From positions 1-64,000 of the forward strand of contig CABYFA010000005.1 of assembly GCA_902518155.1 (NCBI GenBank): a stretch of 64,000 nucleotides of DNA, given 5' to 3'. The notes under the pieces are model-generated. The model was not told the DNA's origin and searched no databases. It was given only the letters and a program-made list of their open reading frames with translations. The position numbers and the translations under genes are program-made. Positions 48,383 to 58,967 of this stretch are shown in pieces. Source of the DNA: an uncultured Pelagibacteraceae bacterium. GTDB lineage: Bacteria; Pseudomonadota; Alphaproteobacteria; Pelagibacterales; Pelagibacteraceae. Position 1 is the stretch's first letter, and each line of letters begins with the position of its first letter.

Positions 48383-49510
48383 ATGAAAAAACTAAGTAAA
48401 GTATTACTAGCTATTTCTTTTGTGCTTTCACTAACTACTTCAGCATTTGCAACAACAGTAACTGCAGTGTCATGGGGTGGGGCTTATACTGAGTCTCAAA
48501 AGTTAGGTTATGGTGATCCTACAGCTAAAAAACTTGGCATAAATATTGCCTGGGTTGACTATTCTGGTGGATTATCTGAGATTAAAGCACAGAAAGAAGC
48601 TGGTAAAATCACGTGGGATATAATCGACGTGTTTGCAATGGATACTATTACTGGATGTGATGAAGGATTATTTGTTGAATTTGATTTCGACAAAGACTTC
48701 CCACCAGCTCCAGATGGAACTCCAGCAAGTAAAGATTTCTTTACTGCAATGCCTAGTAAGTGTGCTGTAGGAAATATTTTATATTCTTGGAATTATGCTT
48801 ATAACACTAATAATGTTAAAGGGACTCCAAAGACTATCAAAGATTTCTTTAACACTAAAAAATTCCCTGGAAAAAGAGCTATCTACAAAAGCGCTTTAAC
48901 AAACTTAGAGATCGCTTTAGCAGCAGATGGTATTAAACCAGGAAAAGGTGGAGCAAAAATCTACAAAGCTTTAGAAACAGAAAAAGGTGTTGAAAGAGCA
49001 ATGAACAAGATTAAAGAACTATGCACAGACCCTAAAGGTGGATGTGTATTTTGGTCTGCAGGTGCTCAACCACCAGAACTGTTAGTATCAGGTGAAGTAG
49101 TAATGGCTACTGGTTGGAATGGTAGATTCTTCAATGCTGAAATTGGAGAAGGTGCACCAATCAAACAAGTTTGGGATGCCCAAGGTCTTGACTACGAGTA
49201 TTTCGTACAAGTTAAAGGTGGACCAAACGATGCTAATGGTATGGCTAAAAAAGCTTTAGCTATGATGACTAGCTCAGAGATGTTAGCAGGAAGTGCTAAA
49301 TACATCGCATATGCTCCTTGGAGAAAATCTTCAATTGGTATTATGGAAAAAGGTGAGCCTTGGTATAAAGATGGTAAGACTAACATGGTACCACAAATGC
49401 CAACTGCACCAGCTAACACTAAAAACTACTTCTTAGTAGATCCAATTTTCTGGGCTGACAACGGCACAGAGCTTGGTGAAAAATGGGAAGCTATGAAAGC
49501 TGGTCTATAA
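48383..49510 (+). CDS. PotD/PotF-like polyamine ABC substrate-binding protein
   Basis: RBS ggagg then ATG 48383; signal peptide; TVTAVSWGGAYTESQKLGYGDPTAKKLGINIAWVDYSGGLSEIKAQ. Confidence 0.88.
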   Translation: MKKLSKVLLAISFVLSLTTSAFATTVTAVSWGGAYTESQKLGYGDPTAKKLGINIAWVDYSGGLSEIKAQKEAGKITWDIIDVFAMDTITGCDEGLFVEFDFDKDFPPAPDGTPASKDFFTAMPSKCAVGNILYSWNYAYNTNNVKGTPKTIKDFFNTKKFPGKRAIYKSALTNLEIALAADGIKPGKGGAKIYKALETEKGVERAMNKIKELCTDPKGGCVFWSAGAQPPELLVSGEVVMATGWNGRFFNAEIGEGAPIKQVWDAQGLDYEYFVQVKGGPNDANGMAKKALAMMTSSEMLAGSAKYIAYAPWRKSSIGIMEKGEPWYKDGKTNMVPQMPTAPANTKNYFLVDPIFWADNGTELGEKWEAMKAGL

Positions 49511-49547
49511 TTTAAGTTTTAAACAACTTAATTATATATTATAATTT

Positions 49548-49576
49548 AAGGGCGGTTATTATTAACCGCCCTTTTT
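49548..49576 (+). terminator. Rho-independent terminator-like hairpin after the SBP gene
   Basis: AAGGGCGGTTA-ttat-TAACCGCCCTTTTT. Confidence 0.92.
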
Positions 49577-49580
49577 ATTT

Positions 49581-50834
49581 ATGAGCTCTGAAACAAAACA
49601 AATTCTAACAACAGATGGGATACCTTTAGAGGTAAGTCTTAAAAAAGCAGAGAGAAAGAATAAAATCAAAGCTTTTTTACTTGTTGCTCCTTTATTATTA
49701 TTTTTAATTATTACTTATGTATTTCCTATAGGCGATATGTTGTTCAGAAGTGTTGACGATAAGATGGTAACACAAATGCTTCCAAAAACTTTTAAAGCAA
49801 TGGAGAACTGGGATGGTCAAGAGTTACCGGAGGAAGAGGTTTTTGCTGCTTTTCATGAAGATTTTATAAAATTAGTTGAAGATAAACGTGAGGGTAAGTT
49901 ATCTACCCAGTTAAACTACACAAAAAATGGATTTAAAAGTATTATTAAAAAATTAAGAAGAAAATCAAAATCATTTGAAGAAGGAAACTACAAGGAACAA
50001 ATAATGTCAGTTCACAAAAGATGGGCTAATGTCGAGTACTGGAGGGCAATTAAAAGAAGAGCTCCTGAGTTTACAGGTCAAAAATATCTAAAGGGTATGG
50101 ACATGTACGTAAATGAAGAAGGAAAAATAGTAAGTGTAGAGGAAGATAGAAGAATTCATAGAGTGTTATGGTTGAGAACTCTTGAAATTGCATTTTTTGT
50201 AACAGTTTTTTGTTTCTTAATGGCTTATCCAATAGCCCATCTATTAGCTACTTTACCTATGAAGTATAGTAACTTATTAATGATCTGTGTACTGCTGCCT
50301 TTCTGGACTTCATTGCTTGTGAGAACTGCAAGTTGGATGATTTTGTTGCAACAACAAGGAATTGTAAATGACTTCTTTGTCGGAATAGGATTAGTAGCTG
50401 ACGATAATAGACCCGAGATGATGTACAACAAAACTGGAAGTTACGTTGCGATGACACAAATATTGCTGCCATTCATGGTTTTACCACTTTACAGTGTCAT
50501 GAAAACTATCTCACCTAGCTTAATGAGGGCAGGAAAATCATTAGGTGGAACGCCATTTGTGGCATTTTGGAAAGTTTATTTTCCATTAACAATCCCAGGA
50601 ATAGGTGCGGGCTGTTTATTAGTATTTATTTTAGCGATAGGTTATTACATTACCCCAGCCTTAGTTGGTGGTGCATCTGGAACTTTAATAAGTAACCAAA
50701 TTGCTTTCCACATGAAAAGCACTCTTGATTGGAGCTTTGCATCAGCCATGGGATTAATGTTGTTGAGTGGAGTATTGGTAATTTATTGGCTTTATAACAA
50801 ACTAGTTGGAATTGATAATATTAAATTAGGATAA
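49581..50834 (+). CDS. potB: PotB-type ABC permease with large loop after first TM
   Basis: BPD permease motif AGKSLGGTPFVAFWKVYFPLTIPGIGAG; operon context. Confidence 0.88.
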   Translation: MSSETKQILTTDGIPLEVSLKKAERKNKIKAFLLVAPLLLFLIITYVFPIGDMLFRSVDDKMVTQMLPKTFKAMENWDGQELPEEEVFAAFHEDFIKLVEDKREGKLSTQLNYTKNGFKSIIKKLRRKSKSFEEGNYKEQIMSVHKRWANVEYWRAIKRRAPEFTGQKYLKGMDMYVNEEGKIVSVEEDRRIHRVLWLRTLEIAFFVTVFCFLMAYPIAHLLATLPMKYSNLLMICVLLPFWTSLLVRTASWMILLQQQGIVNDFFVGIGLVADDNRPEMMYNKTGSYVAMTQILLPFMVLPLYSVMKTISPSLMRAGKSLGGTPFVAFWKVYFPLTIPGIGAGCLLVFILAIGYYITPALVGGASGTLISNQIAFHMKSTLDWSFASAMGLMLLSGVLVIYWLYNKLVGIDNIKLG

Positions 50835-50838
50835 TCTA

Positions 50839-51693
50839 ATGGCTTTACCAAAATATACTGAACCACATTATAGAATTTGGCATTATATTTACCTCACAAT
50901 CTGTGGTGCTGTTTTCTTTTTTCTAATTGCACCTTTGTTTGTAATATTTCCACTATCATTTAATGCAGAAGAATTTTTAAGTTTTTCTGATGGAATGAAA
51001 CGTTTAGATCCAGATGCGTTTTCTTTAAGATGGTATAAGGATATGATTTATGGAACAAAAAATCCATGGGGATTAGCAGCTAAGAATAGTTTTATTATTG
51101 CAATTTTTGCAACAATCGGATCAGTAATACTTGGAACTGTTGCAGCTTTAGGATTAAGCAGCAGACATATGCCTTATAAAGGATTAATAATGGCTGTGTT
51201 AATTTCACCAATGATTGTTCCATTAATTATTTCTGGTGTTGCAATATTTTTCTTTATGGCAAAAGCGGGTTTAGCAGCAACTCATACAGGAATAGTACTA
51301 GCTCATATTATATTAGGAACACCTTTTGTGGTAATTACAGTCACAGCTACTTTGTCGGGGTTTGATCATAGTGTAACTCGAGCAGCTGCAAGCTTAGGAA
51401 GTGATCCAGTAAATACTTTTATGAAAATTACCTTACCATTGATTTTACCTGGAGTAATTTCAGGTGGGTTATTTGCATTTGTAACTTCATTTGATGAAGT
51501 TGTGGTTGTTTTATTTTTAGCAGGATTAGAAAATACGACAATCCCAATTCAAATGTGGACAGGTTTACGAGAGCAATTAAGTCCAACAATATTAGCTGTT
51601 GCGACTTGTCTTATTATACTATCAACATTAATATTAGTGACTGCTGAGCTTTTACGAAGAAGATCTGAAAGACTCAGAGGTATTAATCGTTAG
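50839..51693 (+). CDS. potC: PotC-type ABC permease
   Basis: RAAASLGSDPVNTFMKITLPLILPGVISGGLFAFVTSFDEVVV. Confidence 0.9.
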   Translation: MALPKYTEPHYRIWHYIYLTICGAVFFFLIAPLFVIFPLSFNAEEFLSFSDGMKRLDPDAFSLRWYKDMIYGTKNPWGLAAKNSFIIAIFATIGSVILGTVAALGLSSRHMPYKGLIMAVLISPMIVPLIISGVAIFFFMAKAGLAATHTGIVLAHIILGTPFVVITVTATLSGFDHSVTRAAASLGSDPVNTFMKITLPLILPGVISGGLFAFVTSFDEVVVVLFLAGLENTTIPIQMWTGLREQLSPTILAVATCLIILSTLILVTAELLRRRSERLRGINR

Positions 51694-51705
51694 AAAAATA
51701 ATTTC

Positions 51706-53928
51706 ATGAAGATAAAGAATGTAGTGGTGATTGGGTCTGGAACAATGGGCAGTGGAATAGCAGCTCATTTGTGTAATGCAAATATACCCGTAACTCTTTT
51801 AGATTTAAAAACTGAAATAAGTGAAAATGCCAGAGAAAGAATTCACAAATCTAGACCACCTTTATTAATTGATAAGTCTAAAATAAAAAATATTAAAGTT
51901 GGAAATATTGAAGATGACTTCTCAGTAGTTGAACAAGCTGACTGGGTTGTTGAAGCAGTAGTGGAGAGAATTGATATCAAACACCAAATTTATGAAAAAA
52001 TTTTTAAAAGTAGAAAAGATGGTGCGATTGTTTCCTCCAACACTTCTTCAATACCAATTAAAGTTTTATCTCAAAATTTAAATAAAGAACAAAAGAAAGA
52101 TTTTTGTATTACTCATTTTTTTAATCCTGTCAGATATATGGGGCTCTTGGAAATTGTTAAAAATGAGGATAATGACTTAAATAAGATAAATCAATTAAAA
52201 GAGTTTTGTGAATTTGAGCTTGGAAAAGGAGCTATTGTTTGTAATGACACTCCAGGGTTTTTAGGTAACAGAGTTGGTGTTTATGCTATGCAAATTGCAA
52301 TGACCGAAGCATTCAAAATGAAACTTTCTGTTGAGGAAGCGGATGCAATATTTGGTAGACCAATGGGCATTCCAAAAACAGGAGTTTTTGGACTTTATGA
52401 TTTAATTGGCATTGATCTAATGGCTGATGTTTTAAAAAGTTTTATCAAAGAGTTACCTGAAACAGATGAATTTCATAAGGTCGCAAAAGAAATTCCTTTA
52501 GTAAAAAAATTAATTGAAACTGGTTATACAGGTAGAAAAGGTAAAGGTGGTTTTTACAGAATGAAGAAAACTGATAGTGGCAAAGTAATGGAAGCTATCA
52601 ATCTGCAAACTGGTGACTATTCTCCAAGTAAAAAAATTGATATTAAATCTGATAAAGTTGATCTGAAAGGTCTTATTAACAGGAATGATAAATATGGAGA
52701 ATATGCTTGGTCAGTATTAGAAAAGATAATTAAATATGCTTCATCATTAGTTCCTGAAATAACAAAGGAGTTTAATGATATTGATGAGGCTATGAGATTA
52801 GGGTTTAACTGGGCTAAAGGACCCTTTGAAATGCTAGAGGAGATTGGCGTTAAAAACTTTTTCGAAAAAGTTGAAAATTTTAAGGGAAATAATTTTTTAG
52901 AAAATCTAAGTAAAACAAAAAATGAAAATTTTTATGGTGAAAGGCAAAAATATACATCAATAGAAACTTTGGGTAAGATTAAGAAAACAGCAACGAATGT
53001 TGATGGAAATAGTTCAGCATCTATTTATAGATTTAATGATTATAATATAGTTGAATTTACCACCAAAGCTAATGCATTAGATTATGATTCAATGGATGCT
53101 TTAAAGAAAGCAACCGATAAGCCTTTAATTATAATTAATGAAAGTATGCAATTTTCTGCAGGCGTAAATTTAACCTATACAATGGAATTCGCTAATAAAA
53201 ATGATTTTAAATCAATTGAGAAATTTATTAAATATTTCCAAGAAACATGTAAACATCTTAAGTACTCTAAACACCCAGTTATATCTGCACCATCAGGACT
53301 TACTTTAGGAGGTGGATTTGAAGTTTTAGTACAAAGTAATTTTGTTGCTTCACATACAAATATTGTAATTGGCTTAGTAGAAACTATCGTAGGTTTAATT
53401 CCAGCTGGTGGAGGATGTAAAGAAATGTTAGCTAGATGGCTAGATACAGAAGAGGCAAAAAAAGATCCAAATTATGCACCATTAAAAGTTTTTGATATCA
53501 TTGGCTATGGAAAAACAGCAACGTCACCTGTTGAAGCTGAGCCATTGAAATACTTACTGCCTGAAAATAAAAAAATTATGAATAGAAATAGTTTATTAGA
53601 AGTTTCAAAAAAAATCTTAGGTGAAAATAAAGATTTTAAAGCGCCTAACGAACTTAAGTTTAACTTACCTGGGAAAGCAGTTATTGGAGAAATGAATAAA
53701 ATTTTAGAAAAACTCTATAATGATAAAATAATTTTAGATCACGGAGTAGAGGTTGCAAAAGAATTAGCTTTTGTTTTAAGTGGTGGAGATACGACTATGG
53801 ATAAAGATTTGACAGAAGATGATTTATTTAAATTAGAGCTAGATGCTTTTATGAGATTAATTGAAACTAAAAATACTCAAGACAGAATTAAACACACTTT
53901 GGCTACTGGTAAACCTTTAGTCAATTAA
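51706..53928 (+). CDS. 3-hydroxyacyl-CoA dehydrogenase / enoyl-CoA hydratase bifunctional protein (FadN-type domain order)
   Basis: N-terminal VVVIGSGTMGSGIAAHLCNANIPVTLLDL, ITHFFNPVRYM; C-terminal crotonase-like APSGLTLGGGFEVLVQSNF. Confidence 0.9.
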   Translation: MKIKNVVVIGSGTMGSGIAAHLCNANIPVTLLDLKTEISENARERIHKSRPPLLIDKSKIKNIKVGNIEDDFSVVEQADWVVEAVVERIDIKHQIYEKIFKSRKDGAIVSSNTSSIPIKVLSQNLNKEQKKDFCITHFFNPVRYMGLLEIVKNEDNDLNKINQLKEFCEFELGKGAIVCNDTPGFLGNRVGVYAMQIAMTEAFKMKLSVEEADAIFGRPMGIPKTGVFGLYDLIGIDLMADVLKSFIKELPETDEFHKVAKEIPLVKKLIETGYTGRKGKGGFYRMKKTDSGKVMEAINLQTGDYSPSKKIDIKSDKVDLKGLINRNDKYGEYAWSVLEKIIKYASSLVPEITKEFNDIDEAMRLGFNWAKGPFEMLEEIGVKNFFEKVENFKGNNFLENLSKTKNENFYGERQKYTSIETLGKIKKTATNVDGNSSASIYRFNDYNIVEFTTKANALDYDSMDALKKATDKPLIIINESMQFSAGVNLTYTMEFANKNDFKSIEKFIKYFQETCKHLKYSKHPVISAPSGLTLGGGFEVLVQSNFVASHTNIVIGLVETIVGLIPAGGGCKEMLARWLDTEEAKKDPNYAPLKVFDIIGYGKTATSPVEAEPLKYLLPENKKIMNRNSLLEVSKKILGENKDFKAPNELKFNLPGKAVIGEMNKILEKLYNDKIILDHGVEVAKELAFVLSGGDTTMDKDLTEDDLFKLELDAFMRLIETKNTQDRIKHTLATGKPLVN

Positions 53929-54564
53929 CATTTTAATAGAATTTATAAAGTCAGGCCTTAGAACATACTCAGATTTATTTAGATATTTTATTTTTTCTAA
54001 TGCTTCTATCCCATAAATCACTTTTCCAATCGGTGTATATTCACTCTCATACAATGGTTCATCTTTAAGTGTGATGAAAAATTGACTATCTTCAGTATTA
54101 TATTTTTGCGTTCTTGCAAGACCCACACTTCCTCTTTCATAGTTAAATGGGACATCTATTTCTGAGTTTATGGTTCCTAATCCTGATTGTCCTGTTCCGA
54201 TTTTTCCATAATCAATGTTTCCTTTTTTACCAAATTCCAAATCACCTGTCTGCACAAGGCTGTCTTTAATTACTCTATGAAATGCAACATCATCGTAAGC
54301 TTTAGACCTCACCAATGTTTTAAATCTTTCAACCGCGTTTGGAGAAATATTTGGATATAATTCAATGATTACATTTCCACATTCAACATTCAAAATCGCA
54401 ATATTATTTGGTTTATCAAAAGAAAGTTTTTCTGGATTATAATTTTTCACAAATAAGCATTTATTCTTTATCAAAAAAAAAGAACTTAAAGAAAAAATAG
54501 CTAAAGATATTACGAAAAAAAAAATTATCTTTTCTGACTTTGAAGCTTTTATTTTTTTAATCAT
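53917..54564 (-). CDS. Peptidyl-prolyl cis-trans isomerase, cyclophilin type (membrane anchored)
   Basis: NVECGNVIIELYPNISPNAVERFKTLVRSKAYDDVAFHRVIKDSLVQTGD. Confidence 0.93.
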   Translation of the reverse strand: MIKKIKASKSEKIIFFFVISLAIFSLSSFFLIKNKCLFVKNYNPEKLSFDKPNNIAILNVECGNVIIELYPNISPNAVERFKTLVRSKAYDDVAFHRVIKDSLVQTGDLEFGKKGNIDYGKIGTGQSGLGTINSEIDVPFNYERGSVGLARTQKYNTEDSQFFITLKDEPLYESEYTPIGKVIYGIEALEKIKYLNKSEYVLRPDFINSIKMLID

Positions 54565-55283
54565 AAATTGAAACTTTGATCAATTTTAAGCAACCCAGAT
54601 TTGATAAAATCTATCTTTTTTTGAAGAATAGGATCAATTTGTTTTGGTAAATTCCCATGCATTAAATGAGAAAAAACTTCTGCCATATCTTCAGAAGCGG
54701 TTGATTTTGAATATTCAGTAATAAAACCATCAGTTTTAGAATAAGTATCAAGACCTATTTTTTTTGTGCAAGTCGAACATTCCGCATAATTAAAGCTCTG
54801 TGAATTGAAATTCGACCAAGTTTTTTCATCAAAAATTTCTTTGAAACTATCATTGATTATATGAAAGATTTCATGATGTAATACTCTTTCAAAATATTTA
54901 TTATTAAATTTAATATCAACAATAAGAGTTTTCATCACATTATCAGGTATTCCTGCAGTATTAATTCCTGAAATTGATAAATCTTCACAAAGAACAATAT
55001 ATTTTAAATTTATTTTTTTTAAAAAACTTCGAGAATATCTTTTTAAATTCTTTTCTATAATTTGATACTTTTTGTCTAAATTTTTTTTTGATGATTTAAA
55101 ACAATTAATATTATTATCTACCCCAATCGTAAAAGGTTGTTTAGCGTAAAGATATCTCAGACTATTAGTAGTTTTAATATTATAAATTTCTAGATTTGGG
55201 ATTTTAATTAATTGATAAATCGTATCTGCTTGCACAGAAGAAATTAAAAATAAATATAATAAAATGAACTTAAATAATTTCAT
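54561..55283 (-). CDS. Secreted putative zinc metallopeptidase-like protein
   Basis: Signal peptide MKLFKFILLYLFLISSVQA; HEIFH (HExxH) in RVLHHEIFHIINDSF; start at 55283 avoids overlap with divergent agmatinase gene. Confidence 0.65.
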   Translation of the reverse strand: MKLFKFILLYLFLISSVQADTIYQLIKIPNLEIYNIKTTNSLRYLYAKQPFTIGVDNNINCFKSSKKNLDKKYQIIEKNLKRYSRSFLKKINLKYIVLCEDLSISGINTAGIPDNVMKTLIVDIKFNNKYFERVLHHEIFHIINDSFKEIFDEKTWSNFNSQSFNYAECSTCTKKIGLDTYSKTDGFITEYSKSTASEDMAEVFSHLMHGNLPKQIDPILQKKIDFIKSGLLKIDQSFNL

Positions 55284-55333
55284 AATAAGTATTATTGAAG
55301 ATATTCCAAATTGTGAGAATGTGATAGAGTTTT

Positions 55334-56308
55334 GTGATGAAAAAAAAAAGTTCCAATGAACCAATCCAACCAGTAAGTGGAACCAAAGTACCACGATTTG
55401 CTGGACCCTCGACTTTTGCACGATTACCAGAACTGAGAGATGTTGAATATTGTGATGTTGCAATAGTTGGTATCCCTTTTGATGCAGGTACAAGTTATAG
55501 ACCAGGAGCAAGGTTTGGTCCTCAAAGCATTAGACAAGCTTCAAGACACCTAAGAACAAATTATCATCCAAGTTATGATGTAGAACCATTTAAAGTACAA
55601 CAAGTTGCTGATGCTGGAGATATTACGTGTAATCCTTTTAATATTAATGAAGCGATAAAACAAATTGAAGAAGGTGCTGTGGATTTACTGAAAAAAACTG
55701 GAGGCATAATTAGTTTAGGTGGTGACCATACAATTGCATTTCCTTTATTAAAAGCAGTTAACAAAATTAATAAAGGCCCAGTTGCTTTAGTTCATTTTGA
55801 TGCTCATTTAGATACATGGGATACTTATTTTGGGGCACCTTATACGCACGGAACTCCATTTAGACGTGCAAGAGAAGAGAATTTATTTTTAGACGATGCC
55901 TCTATGCATGTAGGTATTAGAGGACCTTTGTATAGTAGAGATGATATTAAAAATGATGAAAGTTTTGGATTTAAAATAATTCATTGTGATGAATTTCAAA
56001 CAGAGGGAACTGATAAAATAGCTGAAAGAATTAAAAAAAGAGTTGGAGATAATCCATTATACTTATCAATTGATATTGATGTTTTAGACCCAGCTTTTGC
56101 TCCAGGAACAGGTACTCCAGAAATTGCAGGAATGACTTCAAGAGAAATGGTCAATGTAATTCGAGGCTTGTCAGGAATGAATTTAATCTCAGCAGATGTA
56201 GTTGAAGTGTCCCCAGCATATGATCATGCAGAGGTGACATCTTTAGCTGCCGCAACAATTGTTTATGAACTTACTAATTTATTTGCAAAAAAAATAAGGA
56301 AAGGTTAG
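55334..56308 (+). CDS. Agmatinase-family ureohydrolase (SpeB-like)
   Basis: GGDHTIAFPLL, HFDAHLDTWD, SIDIDVLDPAFAPGTGTPEIAGMTSREM. Confidence 0.93.
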   Translation: MMKKKSSNEPIQPVSGTKVPRFAGPSTFARLPELRDVEYCDVAIVGIPFDAGTSYRPGARFGPQSIRQASRHLRTNYHPSYDVEPFKVQQVADAGDITCNPFNINEAIKQIEEGAVDLLKKTGGIISLGGDHTIAFPLLKAVNKINKGPVALVHFDAHLDTWDTYFGAPYTHGTPFRRAREENLFLDDASMHVGIRGPLYSRDDIKNDESFGFKIIHCDEFQTEGTDKIAERIKKRVGDNPLYLSIDIDVLDPAFAPGTGTPEIAGMTSREMVNVIRGLSGMNLISADVVEVSPAYDHAEVTSLAAATIVYELTNLFAKKIRKG

Positions 56309-56317
56309 GAGTCTGGT

Positions 56318-57751
56318 ATGGAAAATAAAAAAAATTTTTACATTGATGGCAAATGGGTTACTCCGAAAAGTAAACATGAAATAAAAGTAATTAATCCTGC
56401 TACAGAGGAAAATTGTGCGGTTATTTCTTTAGGCAATAAAGAAGATATTGATTATGCAGTAAGTTCAGCGAAAAAAGCTTATAGCACTTGGGCATTTTCC
56501 CCTAAAGAAGAAAGAATAAGATTATTAGAAAAATTGTACGAAAATTATAAGAAAAGATGGGCAGATATTGCTGCAGCTATTACTACAGAAATGGGGGCTC
56601 CCAAAGACTTTGCAACAAAACTACAAGCAGGTACAGGTGCGGCACATCTAAAATCATTTATTAGATATCTTAAAAATTTTGAATTTGAAAAACCTTTAGG
56701 TGAGCATGCTCCAAATCAAAGATTAATTTACGAGCCAAAAGGTGTGTGTGCTTTGATTACACCATGGAACTGGCCAATGAACCAAGTTTGTCTTAAAGTT
56801 GCACCAGCTTTAGCTTCTGGCTGTACTATGATTTTAAAACCATCTGAGCTTGCTCCTTTATCTTCAATGATTCTAGCAGAATTAATTGATGAAACAAAAT
56901 TTCCTGCTGGAGTATTCAATTTAGTAAATGGAGATGGTGAAACTACTGGTAATGCACTCACAAGTCATCCTGACGTCAACATGATTTCATTTACTGGCTC
57001 TACTCGAGCTGGAGCATTAATTTCACAAAATGCAGCCAAAGATTTTAAAAGAGTAAGTTTAGAGTTAGGAGGTAAGGGAGCAAATATAATTTTTAAAGAC
57101 GCTGATCCAGATGCTATTGAAAGAGGAGCTTTAAGATGTTTTAGGAATTCTGGTCAGTCGTGTAATGCTCCAACTAGAATGCTTGTTGAAAAATCAATGT
57201 ATAATGAAGCTGTAGAAAGATTAAAAAAATATACTGAAAATTTCGAAGTTGGTGATCCAGAGAAGGAAGGTGAGCATATTGGTCCTGTTATTTCTGAAAG
57301 TCAATACAATAAAATCCAAACTTTAATTAAAAAGGGTGTAGATGAGGGTGCAAAATTAGTTGCAGGAGGTGCTGGCAAACCAGAAGGATTTGAAAAAGGA
57401 TACTTTGTCAAACCAACAGTTTTTGTTGATGTTAAAAATGATATGGAAGTTGCAAGAACAGAAATTTTTGGTCCAGTATTATCAGTAATGCCGTTTGAAA
57501 ATGAAGAGGAAGCAATCAAAATTGCTAATGATACTCCTTACGGATTGACTAATTACATTCAAACACAAGACAAAGAAAAAGTTAAAAGAGTTGCGAGAAA
57601 GTTAAGATCCGGAATGGTAGACGTAAATGGAGCTGGTATTGCCGTAGATGCACCATTTGGTGGTTTCAAACATTCTGGAATTGGTAGAGAAGCTGGTGAA
57701 CATGGTCTTGAAGAATTTTTAGAAGTGAAAGCAGTTGGTGGCTGGAATTAA
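56318..57751 (+). CDS. NAD(P)-dependent aldehyde dehydrogenase
   Basis: PWNWPMNQVCLKVAPALASGCTMILKPSE, FTGSTRAGALI, LELGGKGANIIFKDAD, RNSGQSCNAPTR. Confidence 0.95.
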   Translation: MENKKNFYIDGKWVTPKSKHEIKVINPATEENCAVISLGNKEDIDYAVSSAKKAYSTWAFSPKEERIRLLEKLYENYKKRWADIAAAITTEMGAPKDFATKLQAGTGAAHLKSFIRYLKNFEFEKPLGEHAPNQRLIYEPKGVCALITPWNWPMNQVCLKVAPALASGCTMILKPSELAPLSSMILAELIDETKFPAGVFNLVNGDGETTGNALTSHPDVNMISFTGSTRAGALISQNAAKDFKRVSLELGGKGANIIFKDADPDAIERGALRCFRNSGQSCNAPTRMLVEKSMYNEAVERLKKYTENFEVGDPEKEGEHIGPVISESQYNKIQTLIKKGVDEGAKLVAGGAGKPEGFEKGYFVKPTVFVDVKNDMEVARTEIFGPVLSVMPFENEEEAIKIANDTPYGLTNYIQTQDKEKVKRVARKLRSGMVDVNGAGIAVDAPFGGFKHSGIGREAGEHGLEEFLEVKAVGGWN

Positions 57752-58938
57752 TTTAAAGAGGACTTTTTTTTAAGACCATCTAAAAATTTTAAACATTTCT
57801 TTATTTCATTTAACTCGATAAATTCATCAACTTTGTGAGCCTGTTCAATCGAACCAGGACCACAGACAACAGTACTCATCCCAATTTCCTGAAACAAGCC
57901 AGCCTCAGTGCCAAAAGAAACAACCTCTCTTAAATTGTCTCCAGTTAAACTTGAAACTAACTCACATGCCTCTGAGTTTTTAACTCGATCAAAACCAGTT
58001 ACTTCACCAATTATTTTTTTTGTTATTTTTGAATTTGCAAATACTTTTCTCATTTCTGGTAATAAAATTTCATTGGCATACTTATCTATTTCTTGATTTA
58101 AAAAAACTCCATCTTCTTTAACCACTGGCCTAGTCTCCCATTCGATATAACATTTATCAGCTATAACATTGTGTGCTATGCCACCAAATATTCCTCCTAC
58201 TTGCAAAGTTGAAAAGGGCGGATCAAATATCGAGTCTTTGGGGGCTCTTTTTTTTAAGTCCTGTCTTAATTCAATGAGTTTGTTTGCGTAGCGTGAAGCA
58301 AACTCAACAGCACTAACCCCTTTATGTGGCATTGAGCTATGACCAGCTAGACCTTCAAAATAAGTTGTATACTCATAACAACCTTTGTGAGCATCTATAA
58401 TTTTCATTTTAGTTGGCTCACCAATTATGCATATGCCGTCTTGAATTTTTCTTTTTTTTAACTCCTCAATCAAGATAGGCGCACCAAGACAAGCGGTTTC
58501 TTCATCAAATGTAAATGAAAAATGGATATCTCTATTTAATTCCACTTTTGAATAAATTGGTGCATAAGCCAAAACACACGCAATAAAACCTTTCATATCA
58601 CATGCACCTCTGCCATAAAGTTTATCATCTTTGATTGTAGCTTTAAAAGGATCAGTGTTCCAACTTTTTGAAACTGGAACTGTATCAGTGTGACCAGATA
58701 AGATAATTGGTTTTATTCCATTTGTTTTTTTTGCTTTGAATGTAGCAAAAAGATTAACTCTTTTCTTTTCTTGATCAAAAGTTTTAAATGAGGTTGCACC
58801 CAATTTATGAAGATACTCTTCACAATAATTAATTAAATTACTATTATCATCTCCAGAAATTGTTTTGAAACCGATTAAATCAGTCAAAATTCTGATGCAA
58901 TTTTCATATAATTTTTCAATATTAATTTCTGTACTCAT
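57748..58938 (-). CDS. argE: M20 family deacylase, acetylornithine deacetylase (ArgE)-like
   Basis: ILSGHTDTVPVSKSWNTDPFKATIKDDKLYGRGACDMKGFIA, EETACLGA, GTEAGLFQEIGMSTVVCGPGSIEQAHKVDEFI. Confidence 0.9.
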   Translation of the reverse strand: MSTEINIEKLYENCIRILTDLIGFKTISGDDNSNLINYCEEYLHKLGATSFKTFDQEKKRVNLFATFKAKKTNGIKPIILSGHTDTVPVSKSWNTDPFKATIKDDKLYGRGACDMKGFIACVLAYAPIYSKVELNRDIHFSFTFDEETACLGAPILIEELKKRKIQDGICIIGEPTKMKIIDAHKGCYEYTTYFEGLAGHSSMPHKGVSAVEFASRYANKLIELRQDLKKRAPKDSIFDPPFSTLQVGGIFGGIAHNVIADKCYIEWETRPVVKEDGVFLNQEIDKYANEILLPEMRKVFANSKITKKIIGEVTGFDRVKNSEACELVSSLTGDNLREVVSFGTEAGLFQEIGMSTVVCGPGSIEQAHKVDEFIELNEIKKCLKFLDGLKKKSSLN

Positions 58939-58967
58939 GAATAATAACTAATATATATACTGAATTT

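Noticed and set aside
55284-55511. N-terminal extension of the minus-strand ORF 54561-55511
   Set aside because: A signal peptide begins at MKLFKF (55283); the extension overlaps the divergent agmatinase gene.
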